Source of the DNA: an uncultured Collinsella sp.
GTDB lineage: Bacteria; Actinomycetota; Coriobacteriia; Coriobacteriales; Coriobacteriaceae
Length of the DNA stretch: 64,000 bases
Reading direction: 5' to 3'
Assembly (NCBI GenBank): GCA_902479065.1
Contig: CABSNM010000008.1
Location: 6,383 to 70,382, forward strand
Shown here: in pieces, positions 7,583-16,437 of the stretch
Numbering within the stretch: the stretch's first letter is position 1
Layout: every line of letters begins with the position of its first letter
Program-made: the position numbers and the translations under genes
Notes under the pieces: generated by a model
Told to the model about the DNA's origin: nothing
What the model saw: only the letters and a program-made list of their open reading frames with translations
The model's database searches: none

Positions 7583-9427
7583 CTAGGCCTCCTTGGTCGT
7601 AGAAATAGAATCGGACGGTACTTCGACAGGTCCGCCAAAAGTACGGGCAGCTGCGGCTCCACCGGCAAGCGGAGTCGCCATCTGGGCTTTTGTGCGTCGC
7701 GGTGCCGAAACGGGAAGTTCAAAGGCAAAGCCCATCGCAAGCAAAAACCACGTAAGCGTATAGGTTGCAACCAGAGCGGCAACAAGGCCGCCCATCACGG
7801 CGCGTTGGGAAAATACGCTACATGCAGCCACAACCAGCACCGGAACCTCGCAGGCAGAAAGCGCAAGCACACCCTGCAGGAACCCCGAGCGCCGATCACG
7901 CGCAAGTGCCCCCGCGGCAACGCCGGCTATGCCCGGCAGCGCCAACGCCAGTGCGGCAATAATACCCGGTAGCGACCCAGACCACATGAGCGGTCCCAAA
8001 GTCGCCGTCACGCGAGCGCCCGACGCCAGCAGCGCGGCCGAAACCACGACCACAGCCCAAACCACGCCACAGACGACCGTCGCGCCGACCATCAGCGCGC
8101 GACGAACCGCGCGGCCAGACGCATCCATGGGGCACGGCGTGAGCGGCTCGCCGCGGAGCGAACGACCGACATTTTGCGCATAGTGTTCACAAAACGCCGA
8201 GAGCGCCGCCTCGACCGCCGCCGGCTCGGGACGATCTTTTTGATGGCTGGACAGACAGGCCATCACCACGTCGAACAGCTGGGCATCGACAAACGCCAGC
8301 GCATCGCGTAGCTCCTCGGAATCCGGCTCAAGCCCCAGCTGCTGGGCCTGCTCGGCCGCAGCGAGCGCCACATCGGGCTCACGACGAAGCAGCTGAGTCA
8401 AATCGCAACCGGGCGCATGGGCACCAATGGGATAGTCGGGCCGCGTGTCCATCTTGAGACGGTAGGGGCTGGCGATGTCGCGCGTCTTTTTGCGCGAACC
8501 CGAGGTGCCCGAAGCGCTCGGCGCGGCTTCGTATGGCGCGATGCCGGCAATGAGCTCGTAAACCGTGCTTGCCGCGGCATAGACGTCAATCGCCGGCGAC
8601 ATACGCAAAGCGCGCAGGTCGGGAATATCGTCGGTGAGCATCTCGGGCGGGGCATAGGCAACCGTCGCACGACGCAGCGTGGCATAACGCTCCGTAAACG
8701 ATGCCTTGCCGCCGGTACCGGCCACGGCCGACGCAGGCTCAAGCGCCAGCGACGAGCCAAAGTCGATCAGGCACAGGTCAAAGGTGCCCTCGGCAAGCTG
8801 CCGGTCAAGCGGTAGACGCGCCGTGCGCACCATAATATTAGCGGGCGAGATATCGCGATGGACAAAGCCCTCGCCCACCAGGCTCATACGGCAGAGCAGA
8901 TCGAACAGGTCGCGACCCAGACGCGCCGCCACAAGCGGCGACAGGCGTCCGGCATCGTCCACGGCAAGTCGCGAACGCAAGCGGGCAAGCGTCTCGCCCT
9001 CGACCCATTCCATGACAATTGCAGGCACACCGTCGACCTCGCCCCAGCCATAGAGGCGGGGAAAGCCCTTAAGGCCCGAAAGGGCGCGATGGCATTCGTA
9101 TTCCTCGCGAAACGCCGCCTTGAACTTGGCGACCAGTGCCTCGTGAGCGGCATCGTCGTCAAACTCATCGCGCGTCGGCAAGATGAGCTGTTTGAGCGCT
9201 ACGGCCTCGCCTTGGGCGTTGACGGCACGCGTCACGCGGCCGATACCGCCACGGCGCATGGTGGCATCGTCGGCAAACAGTATCGTAAAACGACGCAGAT
9301 AGGCAGGCAATTCGTCCTGACCGAGCGCAATGGCCGGCTCAAACCCGTCGACACGCGCCAGGCGCAGGCCGACCATGGGATCGCGACCGAGCGATTGTGG
9401 TGTGGTGGATGCAAGATCGGTCATCAT
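7583..9427 (-). CDS. Membrane Ser/Thr protein kinase (614 aa)
   Basis: This is a Hanks-type kinase. Residues about 30-400 hold the glycine loop RRGGIGRV, the catalytic Lys in ALKQL, the loop FVHRDISPANIMV and the metal motif IDFGSS. APPEML and DVYAAASTVYELI follow. Four or so hydrophobic spans fill about residues 440-590. There are no PASTA repeats, so the sensing mode differs from PknB. The start ATGATG overlaps the stop of the upstream gene (ATGA type), giving translational coupling with the anchored protein at 9424-10329 and, downstream, the FHA protein. The three together look like one signalling unit. Confidence 0.85.
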   Translation of the reverse strand: MMTDLASTTPQSLGRDPMVGLRLARVDGFEPAIALGQDELPAYLRRFTILFADDATMRRGGIGRVTRAVNAQGEAVALKQLILPTRDEFDDDAAHEALVAKFKAAFREEYECHRALSGLKGFPRLYGWGEVDGVPAIVMEWVEGETLARLRSRLAVDDAGRLSPLVAARLGRDLFDLLCRMSLVGEGFVHRDISPANIMVRTARLPLDRQLAEGTFDLCLIDFGSSLALEPASAVAGTGGKASFTERYATLRRATVAYAPPEMLTDDIPDLRALRMSPAIDVYAAASTVYELIAGIAPYEAAPSASGTSGSRKKTRDIASPYRLKMDTRPDYPIGAHAPGCDLTQLLRREPDVALAAAEQAQQLGLEPDSEELRDALAFVDAQLFDVVMACLSSHQKDRPEPAAVEAALSAFCEHYAQNVGRSLRGEPLTPCPMDASGRAVRRALMVGATVVCGVVWAVVVVSAALLASGARVTATLGPLMWSGSLPGIIAALALALPGIAGVAAGALARDRRSGFLQGVLALSACEVPVLVVAACSVFSQRAVMGGLVAALVATYTLTWFLLAMGFAFELPVSAPRRTKAQMATPLAGGAAAARTFGGPVEVPSDSISTTKEA

Positions 9428-10329
9428 AGGGCAAGCGCCGCCACGTTATTGTTGAAGTTACCGAGTGCGACGTCATCATCGCCGTAATGGCCGACCCATT
9501 GACATAGGTTGGTGTAACAGCCCCACAGATTGGCATACTGCTGATACCACTTTGACCGGGGCGAGAATGTCTGACGACCGAACTCGGCTCGAATGACAAA
9601 CATCTCCCCGACCAGGCTGTCGCACGGCCTGGGATCTCCCGTAGAGTTATAGGTCGAAACCACGTCATTGGCACGAGAAACATAGCCGTCGAGCATGTTG
9701 TACTTGGTCACAAGCCAACTGTGAATGCTCTCTTCCTCAGCAGCGGAAAGGCCACCGGAGTTTACATCGTTGTCAGTGTTGCCGCCCGTCGAGCCGCCGT
9801 TTCCAGACCCTCCGGCAGAGGAACCCGACCCAGAGCCGCCGCCCGAACTCGACGAATCCGAGCCGGAGCCAGAAGTATCCGAGCTACCGGGCTTTCCGGA
9901 CTGCTGGGCGTCCTGCTCCTTCTGCTGCTCGACCTTATTCACCGTTGCCGCCACGCTATTGTTGGACAACCGATCGATGATCTTGGTGTTGGTGAGCACG
10001 ATGGTTTTGCCATTGGCAAGCGTGACTTCGTTGCCCGGGGCCTCGGCGCCGTCCGCGTCATCGGTGCCAAACACAATATGCGCGACCACACTTGCCCAAG
10101 CATATCCAGTCGTGGTGCCCAGATCACTTTTGACCTCATGCCCCACGCGCGGTTCGCGTGCGGCATGTGCCTGCATCATGGACGGCACGGTCATGCCATA
10201 GGCAGAAACGCCAGCTATGACCAGCACCAGCGAGCAAGACAGCAGTGCGTACGCCCGCGGCGCCAAGCCCAGTCGGCGTCGCATGCGCACCGCGGCGCCG
10301 CGCTTTGTCTGAGTGCCACCGGGCCGCAT
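9424..10329 (-). CDS. Membrane-anchored extracytoplasmic protein (301 aa)
   Basis: A basic N-terminus is followed by one hydrophobic span (AYALLSCSLVLVIAGVSAYG), so most of the protein lies outside the cell. The middle is a low-complexity linker rich in Ser, Gly and Asp (about residues 150-200), followed by a compact C-terminal domain with three Cys. ATG 10329 has the excellent site GGAGGAG, so I prefer it to an in-frame start 93 bases upstream. It overlaps the kinase gene start by four bases and may be its external sensor or substrate. The family is not recognised. Confidence 0.65.
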   Translation of the reverse strand: MRPGGTQTKRGAAVRMRRRLGLAPRAYALLSCSLVLVIAGVSAYGMTVPSMMQAHAAREPRVGHEVKSDLGTTTGYAWASVVAHIVFGTDDADGAEAPGNEVTLANGKTIVLTNTKIIDRLSNNSVAATVNKVEQQKEQDAQQSGKPGSSDTSGSGSDSSSSGGGSGSGSSAGGSGNGGSTGGNTDNDVNSGGLSAAEEESIHSWLVTKYNMLDGYVSRANDVVSTYNSTGDPRPCDSLVGEMFVIRAEFGRQTFSPRSKWYQQYANLWGCYTNLCQWVGHYGDDDVALGNFNNNVAALAL

Positions 10330-10351
10330 GCGTTCTCCTCCAACAAAAACA

Positions 10352-10369
10352 CGCCGCTCGGGAGCGGCG
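10352..10369 (-). terminator. Hairpin with T-run before the kinase operon
   Basis: CGCCGCTC pairs with GAGCGGCG across two bases. On the minus strand it is followed by TGTTTTTG. It can end the recR transcript, but it sits only 23 bases before the start codon at 10329, so any promoter of that operon lies upstream of it and transcription might be attenuated here. Confidence 0.65.
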
Positions 10370-10574
10370 CATTCATTCGAATCCATATTTGAGTGTATCA
10401 GCGAACCCAAAAGGTTGCGCAACGAATGGGCAAATTAAGGATGCGAGTGGAAGCATCCATGCGATAAGCGGATACAAAGCATCTTTGTTGCACAACAAAC
10501 TTACAGTCGCACGGGGAAATTATGGCTACCCCGTGCGTCGCGAGGAAAACATACGGCAGGAGCAGGCTCGCCAC

Positions 10575-11171
10575 CTAAATCGCGCGACGGGCCTCGATGG
10601 CGCGGCCAAGCGTAAGCTCGTCGGCATACTCCAAGTCGCCGCCCACGGGAAGGCCGCTTGCCAGACGCGATACCTCGACGCCCAGAGGCTTGATAGTGCG
10701 GGCCAGATAGCTCGCCGTGGTCTCGCCCTCGATGTTGGGGTTGGTGGCGATGATGACCTCATGGATATCCTCGTGGCCCAAGCGTGCCAGCAGCTCGCGA
10801 ATGTGCAACTGCTCGGGACCAATCTTGTCCATGGGGCTGATCACGCCGCCCAATACGTGGTAGAGACCGTGGTAGCTGCCCGTGCGCTCAATCGCCTGGA
10901 CATCGCGCGGCTCGCCCACCACGCAAATGCGAGTGGTATCGCGCATCGAATCCTGGCAGATGGAGCACTCGTCGGCCGTGGCGTAGTTAAAGCAGCGGCT
11001 GCAAAAGTGAACCTCCTGCTTAACCTCCAGGATAGCCTCGGCCAGGCGGCGCGCCTCCTCGGCATCGGCCTCGAGCAGGTAATAGGCGATGCGCTGGGCC
11101 GACTTGGGACCAATGCCCGGCAGACGGCCCAGCTCATCGAGCAATTTTTGCAGACTATGGTTGGCACTCAT
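10575..11171 (-). CDS. recR: Recombination mediator RecR
   Basis: RecR acts with RecO (and RecF) to load RecA on gapped DNA. At 198 residues the protein has the family's usual length. An N-terminal helix-hairpin-helix (GRLPGIGPKSAQRIA), a four-Cys zinc finger (CSRC...CSIC) and a Toprim domain (VVGEPRDV...) are present in the normal order. ATG 11171 gives the conserved start MSANHSLQKLL. It follows ybaB by 13 bases, the classic ybaB-recR pair, and dnaX lies just upstream with one small gene inserted between on the other strand. Confidence 0.95.
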   Translation of the reverse strand: MSANHSLQKLLDELGRLPGIGPKSAQRIAYYLLEADAEEARRLAEAILEVKQEVHFCSRCFNYATADECSICQDSMRDTTRICVVGEPRDVQAIERTGSYHGLYHVLGGVISPMDKIGPEQLHIRELLARLGHEDIHEVIIATNPNIEGETTASYLARTIKPLGVEVSRLASGLPVGGDLEYADELTLGRAIEARRAI

Positions 11172-11184
11172 ATATATGCGTGTC

Positions 11185-11505
11185 TTAGAACGGCATGCCC
11201 GGGATGTTGAGGCCGCCGGTGATGGCGCCCATCTGCTTGTTGGCGAGCTCGTTGACACCGCGGACGGCCTCGTTGACGGCAGCCATGATCATGTCCTGCA
11301 GCATATCGACGTCCTCGGGATCGAGGGCATCGGGGTCGATGGTGAGGTTGACGAGCTCCATCTCGCCGTTAACGGTCACCTTGACCATGCCGCCGCCGGC
11401 AGAGGCGTCGACGGTCTGGGACTTAAGGTTTTCCTGCGCGGCGGCAAGCTGCTCCTGCATCTTGCGAGCCTGCTTCATCATTTGCTGCATGTTCATACCG
11501 GCCAT
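11185..11505 (-). CDS. ybaB: Nucleoid-associated protein YbaB/EbfC family
   Basis: This is a 106-residue DNA-binding protein of the YbaB/EbfC family, which dimerises and binds DNA as tweezers. The N-terminal Met/Gln/Lys-rich helix (MNMQQMMKQARKMQEQL) and the VTVNGEMELVNLTIDP core are typical. ATG 11505 has the site AAAGGAG. It is co-transcribed with recR. Confidence 0.95.
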   Translation of the reverse strand: MAGMNMQQMMKQARKMQEQLAAAQENLKSQTVDASAGGGMVKVTVNGEMELVNLTIDPDALDPEDVDMLQDMIMAAVNEAVRGVNELANKQMGAITGGLNIPGMPF

Positions 11506-11666
11506 GATGGCTCCTTTACGTGCGGCCGCGCGACAAGCTGCAAGGGCAGCCGGAGCGCGGCGGGACTTTCAAACTCAAAAATCGTACCACGGCGCGGGGC
11601 AAGCAAGCGGGGCGGACACGCTACCTCAGTCGATATACATGTCCTTGAGCGTGACGCACGCCCAAG

Positions 11667-11702
11667 ATTATGCAAGGTCGAATTATGCAAGGTTGCATAA
11701 TT
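11667..11702. promoter_or_regulatory. Tandem ATTATGCAAGGT with a 10-2-10 palindrome
   Basis: ATTATGCAAGGT occurs at 11667-11678 and 11682-11693. The second copy forms a perfect palindrome, AATTATGCAA-GG-TTGCATAATT, at 11681-11702. It lies between the divergent ybaB-recR operon and the small membrane protein gene at 11855, so it could be an operator for either. The cognate regulator is unknown. Confidence 0.5.
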
Positions 11703-11813
11703 ATCTCAAGCTACATCTAGCAGAGCTGGAACCAGGCAGTTTATGCGTAGGGCTACAAGGCTACATGGCAAAATGCCGAGCCGCTGCTCGAGGCGGCACG
11801 CATGGCGGCTGGG

Positions 11814-11819
11814 TATAAT
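11814..11819 (+). promoter_or_regulatory. Candidate -10 box
   Basis: A perfect TATAAT lies 36 bases before the GTG start at 11855. No good -35 is visible at the normal distance. Confidence 0.3.
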
Positions 11820-11854
11820 TTGATTGTCATAGATGACGATTTGGAGGTGCCCTC

Positions 11855-12328
11855 GTGAATGTCCCAGCCGTACTCCAAAACATCCGCTCAAAACACCCCG
11901 TTGCATATGTGGTTCTCTATCTCTTTGTCGTCTGGGTATTACTGGTTATCATCACCCATGCCATAGCTTTTGGAGCAGAACTGCTGATAGCCAGCTCGGA
12001 CCAGCCCGTCGTCAAATGGGAGACGACCGATGAATGCACCGACGGAACCCGAACCATTTACTACAACAGCCCGTCCCTCTACCAAGAGTTCAAGGTCAAG
12101 ATAAAGGACTCCAAGATTGTCGATGCCGAACTGGGCTCTTTATTTACAATCGGAGCAACCGTCAACGCCGAGCAAGTCGAGTACACGGACAGCCATGCGA
12201 CGTATCGTATCGACCTCAGCATCCTAGGCCGACCGTCACGCGCCTGTCTGCTCGAATGCGATATACGCGGCACCACGTTGCACATGTCCGAAATACAGAT
12301 GCGCCCGGGCAAGGGGCTCTCTTCTTGA
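11855..12328 (+). CDS. Small membrane-anchored protein, unknown (157 aa)
   Basis: GTG 11855 has the site GGAGGTG. One N-terminal hydrophobic span (about residues 17-43) precedes a soluble domain of about 110 residues rich in beta-like stretches, with two Cys in ACLLECD. The family is not recognised. It is convergent with dnaX, with 21 bases between the two stop codons. Confidence 0.65.
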   Translation: MNVPAVLQNIRSKHPVAYVVLYLFVVWVLLVIITHAIAFGAELLIASSDQPVVKWETTDECTDGTRTIYYNSPSLYQEFKVKIKDSKIVDAELGSLFTIGATVNAEQVEYTDSHATYRIDLSILGRPSRACLLECDIRGTTLHMSEIQMRPGKGLSS

Positions 12329-12349
12329 GCAGTATACCCGCCTGCGCAG

Positions 12350-14830
12350 CTACTCCACCGGCTTGAAGATGGTGGACTGGCCGAAGACGCTGCGGATGAG
12401 GGCTTTGGCCTCGTCCTCGGTCTGCGGGATGCTCGGGGCTGCACCCTGATGGCCGAAGGGGCCGCCCGCACCGGAGTTGGACTCCCAGGGAGCTGCAGGA
12501 GCGTCCTCCTCTTTGGGGGCAGTTGCAGCGGACTTGGGCGCGGACGCCGCACCCGGCACGTCGAACGGAGGCAGATCGTCCCCACCAGCATCGGCAACAA
12601 AACCGCCAACCATGGCATCGTCGTAGGGAACCTGCTCGGATTCCCATGGCGCAGACGGCGCGGCGGGCTGAGCCTTGGGAGCGGACGCGCGCTCGGGCGC
12701 TCGGGGCGCGGGCTCGGTCGGGAGCTTGCCCGTGGCAGGAGCGCCGGCGGGGTTGTCGGAGCGCAGCCAGGGGGCTTTGCCCAGGTCAGACGACTTGGGC
12801 GCGGGCGAGGCAGGCTTGGGCGCGGGTGTCGGAGCAGCCGGTTTGGCCATGACGGGCTTAGGCGCCGACGGGGTCGGCGCCGCTATCGGTGCTGCTTTTG
12901 GCTGCGTCGCGCTGGCGCTCGAGGATGCAGGGGCCGCCGAGGACACGGGTTGCGGGTCCGCAGATACCGCAGCCCGTGCAGATGGAGAATGCTCCTCATG
13001 TTGAGGAGCCGGCGTGCCACCCCCATCCAGGACATAGTCGACGGTACGACGACCGAAGACCGCACTGACTGTCGGCAGGACCACCGACTGCGTGTCGGCG
13101 CGTCCAAGCATCTTGATGGCAAAGGTCGAGCCCGCGGGGAACGAGACCGTGAGCCTGGAGCCGTCGTCAGCCGTGGCGCGGGCATTGAGCAAAAGCCCCG
13201 CGTAGGAAGCCTGACGCGCCTTGACACGCTCGACAACCTCGGCCCATTTGCGCTGCAGCTCTCCGGCATCCTCGACCGCGGGCGTCTCGGCAGTACCGGC
13301 GGCGGCAACCTGGGCGGCATTGTTGGACTGGGGCTTAGGTGCCGGAGCGGTGGCAGGCGCGGGAGCCGCAACGGGCTGAGGCGTCGGAGTCGGCGCAGGC
13401 TGAGGTGCAGGCGCTGCAGGCTTGGAAGCTGACACGGACGCAGAACGGGACGCAGGCTGGGCAGCCGGAACAGCAGCACCACGGTCCCAAGGCATACCGC
13501 CCTGGCGCGCGGACGTAGCAGCGGGGGCAGCGGATGCCGCCGGAGCGGCAGCACGAGCGCCCGAAATTAGCGTCGGCTGTTGGGCAGCAGCGGGTACGGA
13601 TGCTGCAGGCGCGGCGGCCTGAGCAGCAGCCACGCTCGCCGGCACGGCGCCGTTGGCAACCATGGCCTCCAAGCGGGCCACGCGCTCGGCCAATGCCTCA
13701 ATCGTTAAATCGGCCTCGGGACGTGCCAGGCGCGTGCAGGCGATCTCGAGCACCAGGCGCACGTCGCTCGCGCCCCTCATCTCCAGTGCGGCATCGTCGA
13801 GCACCGTCAGCACACGGGCCAGGCGGTCGGCAGGATGCTCGCCAAAGGCAGCGGCCTCGGCAGCAAGCGCCTCGGCCTGCTCGGAGCCGCCCTCAAACAG
13901 CTCGGCACGGGCACCGGCAACGCAGGCAACGTACACGTCACGCACATGCGCCACCAGGTCGCGCGTCAGCTCCAGCAGGTCGTTTCCTTCCTCGACCTGC
14001 GCACGGATCAGTCCATAGAGCTCGGCAACATCGCGATCGGCAATGGCGCGGGAAAACTCGCCCAGAATCTGGTCCGAAACCTCGCCTAAAAGCGAGCGGG
14101 CGTCGTCCGCATGCACAGAACCGTTGCCAAAGACGCTCAGCTGCTCCAGCGTGGACAGCGCGTCGCGCATACCGCCCTTGGCATGGCGCGCCACGATAGC
14201 CAGCGCCTCATCGTCGTAATCGAAGCCCTCCTGCTCGCACACGTATGCCAGGCGACGCTCGATATCCTCGTTGCCGATGCGATGGAAATCGAAACGCTGG
14301 CAGCGCGAGAGGATGGTCTCCAGAATCTTTTGCGGGTCGGTGGTGCACAGCACAAAGATCACGTGTGCCGGCGGCTCCTCGAGCGTCTTGAGCAGCGCGT
14401 TGAACGCCGCCGTCGTGAGCATGTGGACCTCGTCGATGATATAGATCTTGTACTTGCCGCGCACCGGGGCAAAGTTGACGGAGTTGATGATTTCCTCGCG
14501 CACATTGTCCACGCCCGTGCGGGAGGCGGCATCGAGCTCGTAGACATCGGGGTGGTTACCCTCGGCAATGAGCTCGCACTCCTCGCAAGTACCGTCGGGC
14601 ATGCAGCCGCTTGCACCCTCGGCGCGCGCCGCCTCGGCATTGCGGCACAGCAGCGCCTTGGCCAGAATGCGCGCCATGGTGGTCTTGCCCGTGCCGCGCG
14701 GTCCGCAGAACAGGTAGGCGTGGGACAGGCGCCCCTCGGTGATGGCGTGCTCGAGCGTCGAGACGATATGCTGCTGGCCCACCACGGAGTCAAAGGTGAG
14801 CGGGCGATACTTTCGGTACAACGATTCCAT
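12350..14830 (-). CDS. dnaX: DNA polymerase III subunits gamma and tau
   Basis: This is the clamp-loader ATPase of the replisome. The AAA+ domain carries Walker A GPRGTGKT (residues 43-50), a Cys-rich zinc site (CMPDGTCEEC) and DEVHM. The clamp-loader collar region follows to about residue 370. After that comes a very long linker rich in Ala, Pro and Ser, with short folded blocks near 530-620 and at the C-terminus (ALIRSVFGQSTIFKPVE). At 826 residues it is long for the family because of that linker. ATG 14830 has a GGGGGAG site. In-frame upstream ATGs lack one. Confidence 0.95.
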   Translation of the reverse strand: MESLYRKYRPLTFDSVVGQQHIVSTLEHAITEGRLSHAYLFCGPRGTGKTTMARILAKALLCRNAEAARAEGASGCMPDGTCEECELIAEGNHPDVYELDAASRTGVDNVREEIINSVNFAPVRGKYKIYIIDEVHMLTTAAFNALLKTLEEPPAHVIFVLCTTDPQKILETILSRCQRFDFHRIGNEDIERRLAYVCEQEGFDYDDEALAIVARHAKGGMRDALSTLEQLSVFGNGSVHADDARSLLGEVSDQILGEFSRAIADRDVAELYGLIRAQVEEGNDLLELTRDLVAHVRDVYVACVAGARAELFEGGSEQAEALAAEAAAFGEHPADRLARVLTVLDDAALEMRGASDVRLVLEIACTRLARPEADLTIEALAERVARLEAMVANGAVPASVAAAQAAAPAASVPAAAQQPTLISGARAAAPAASAAPAATSARQGGMPWDRGAAVPAAQPASRSASVSASKPAAPAPQPAPTPTPQPVAAPAPATAPAPKPQSNNAAQVAAAGTAETPAVEDAGELQRKWAEVVERVKARQASYAGLLLNARATADDGSRLTVSFPAGSTFAIKMLGRADTQSVVLPTVSAVFGRRTVDYVLDGGGTPAPQHEEHSPSARAAVSADPQPVSSAAPASSSASATQPKAAPIAAPTPSAPKPVMAKPAAPTPAPKPASPAPKSSDLGKAPWLRSDNPAGAPATGKLPTEPAPRAPERASAPKAQPAAPSAPWESEQVPYDDAMVGGFVADAGGDDLPPFDVPGAASAPKSAATAPKEEDAPAAPWESNSGAGGPFGHQGAAPSIPQTEDEAKALIRSVFGQSTIFKPVE

Positions 14831-14946
14831 GGGTGCTCCCCCGGGTATACTGAGTCTTGTTGCCGCGGCGGCCATGCGGTCGCACGGCATACTGCATTCC
14901 ATAATAACCCGTACGGCGAGCCCGCCGCGATAGGAGTCCAAAGAGC

Positions 14947-15663
14947 ATGGCAGACGCAGAGAGCAACCTCGTTCCCTCCGAAGCAGCCGACCAGGTCGAG
15001 GTCGCGCTCGAGGAGCAGGCCGCAGCCGACGACGGCATCCTGTACCTCAACGAGTACCAATACGAAAACGACCTCGTCACCGACTTCGCCCGCCTGGTCG
15101 CCTCGCCCAGGCGTCGCGGCTCGCTGTATGTCGCCGCGGCAATTGCCGCGCTCATCGGCATCGGCATGCTGGTGGCCGGCGGCAACTGGATCAAGTTTGG
15201 CGTCGTCTTGATCGTATTCGGCGCCTTTTTGGCCTGGTGGAGCAAAAACCTGCACCACACCCTCGCCCGCGACTTTATCGACGCCGTTGAGGCCGACGAG
15301 TCCATGGGTGGCCGCTATCGCCGCGTCGCCGCCAACGAGGACGGCCTGATGGTTTGGGGCACGAGCGGCAAGTCGCAGTTCTTCCCGTTTGAAAAGCTCG
15401 ACCACGTGCTCGACGGCGAGCGCATCTTTGTGGCCATGTTCGCCGACCAGGGCGTGACGATCCCTAAGGACACCTTTGTCCGCGGCGATGCCGAGCAGTT
15501 CGGTCCCTTCCTTAAGGCGCGCATCAACAAAAAACTCCGCATCGAGACCAAACGCAAGAAGATGAAGGCAGAAAAGGCCGCTGCCGAAGCAAAACAGGGC
15601 GACAAGCCCCAGGAGACCAAGGGCAAGCAGCGCAAGCAGAAGAAGAGCAAGAAGAAGCGGTAG
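14947..15663 (+). CDS. YcxB-like membrane protein (238 aa)
   Basis: An acidic N-terminus is followed by two hydrophobic spans (about residues 58-95: LYVAAAIAALIGIGMLVAGG and IKFGVVLIVFGAFLAWW). A YcxB-like cytoplasmic domain comes next, and the tail is rich in Lys. Function of the family is unknown. It is divergent from dnaX, with 116 bases between starts. TAGGAG lies upstream of the ATG. Confidence 0.7.
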   Translation: MADAESNLVPSEAADQVEVALEEQAAADDGILYLNEYQYENDLVTDFARLVASPRRRGSLYVAAAIAALIGIGMLVAGGNWIKFGVVLIVFGAFLAWWSKNLHHTLARDFIDAVEADESMGGRYRRVAANEDGLMVWGTSGKSQFFPFEKLDHVLDGERIFVAMFADQGVTIPKDTFVRGDAEQFGPFLKARINKKLRIETKRKKMKAEKAAAEAKQGDKPQETKGKQRKQKKSKKKR

Positions 15664-15691
15664 GCCGGCCGACACCGAAGGCGCCTCGTCC

Positions 15692-15731
15692 CGCGCCCGA
15701 TTCCGGGCCGGGGCGCCTGGAATCGGGCGCG
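15692..15731. terminator. 13-bp hairpin between convergent genes
   Basis: Arms 15692-15704 and 15719-15731 pair perfectly. It lies between the ends of the YcxB-like gene and the convergent transporter operon, so it may act in both directions. There is no strong T-run. Confidence 0.55.
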
Positions 15732-15768
15732 CGTACCGCCAATGGACCCGTTTTGCCTTGCTCTCGAG

Positions 15769-16437
15769 CTATTTCACTTCAAACCTTAAGAGCCTCCGCT
15801 CCGGCAGATCGGTCATCTTCATCGTGTAAGTCCCGGGAAATGCTTTCTCAAAACGGACGGTCTCGTAACCTTCGAAATAGTCGTTGGTGTTCTGCATCAT
15901 AAATGGGACGAGCAACTCGTTTTCTGCCCCAACCTCCACGGCAAACGCAGCAGAGCCGCCAAGGACCGGCATGGCTTGCGTTATCAGATCGGTATTGACT
16001 ACAAAATCATAGTTTGGCGCAGACTCCGGAACCAGATGCCAAACATACGCTTTGATTCCACCGTCGATATTATCCCTATTTCTGACACGCATCTTTACGG
16101 CGATAACGCACGTGATGTCGGCATCCTTCAGTCTCGTTTTCGTATCCACGGTGCCATATTTTGAATAATCGTCATGTGCTCGTTTGAGATACTCGCGCGG
16201 CGTGAGCAACTCTGCCCCGTCTATGCAAAACGAATACCCATCAGTCACCACATCCTTCGACCCCAGAAACGCTCCATCCATCGAGAGCCATTCGCCCTCC
16301 GCGTAATATTTCTCAGGAATGACCGTCCGGTTCCCGTTAACGACGCTCACCCTCATGCCCGCAAGGCCGGCAGCAGCACAGCAAAAAAGCGCGAGCGCCG
16401 ATCTTCTCGTCCACAGGGTCTTCTTCATCGCGCTCAC
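15769..16437 (-). CDS. Anchored protein of an ABC operon, DUF5028-like (222 aa)
   Basis: An N-terminal hydrophobic span (about residues 10-28) is followed by a soluble extracytoplasmic domain with many beta-like strands. Proteins of this size and layout accompany ABC-2 transporters in Firmicutes and Coriobacteria. The DUF5028 assignment is a guess from memory. The start ATG overlaps the stop of the ATPase gene by four bases, so it is the last gene of the four-gene operon that begins at 18792. Confidence 0.55.
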   Translation of the reverse strand: MSAMKKTLWTRRSALALFCCAAAGLAGMRVSVVNGNRTVIPEKYYAEGEWLSMDGAFLGSKDVVTDGYSFCIDGAELLTPREYLKRAHDDYSKYGTVDTKTRLKDADITCVIAVKMRVRNRDNIDGGIKAYVWHLVPESAPNYDFVVNTDLITQAMPVLGGSAAFAVEVGAENELLVPFMMQNTNDYFEGYETVRFEKAFPGTYTMKMTDLPERRLLRFEVK

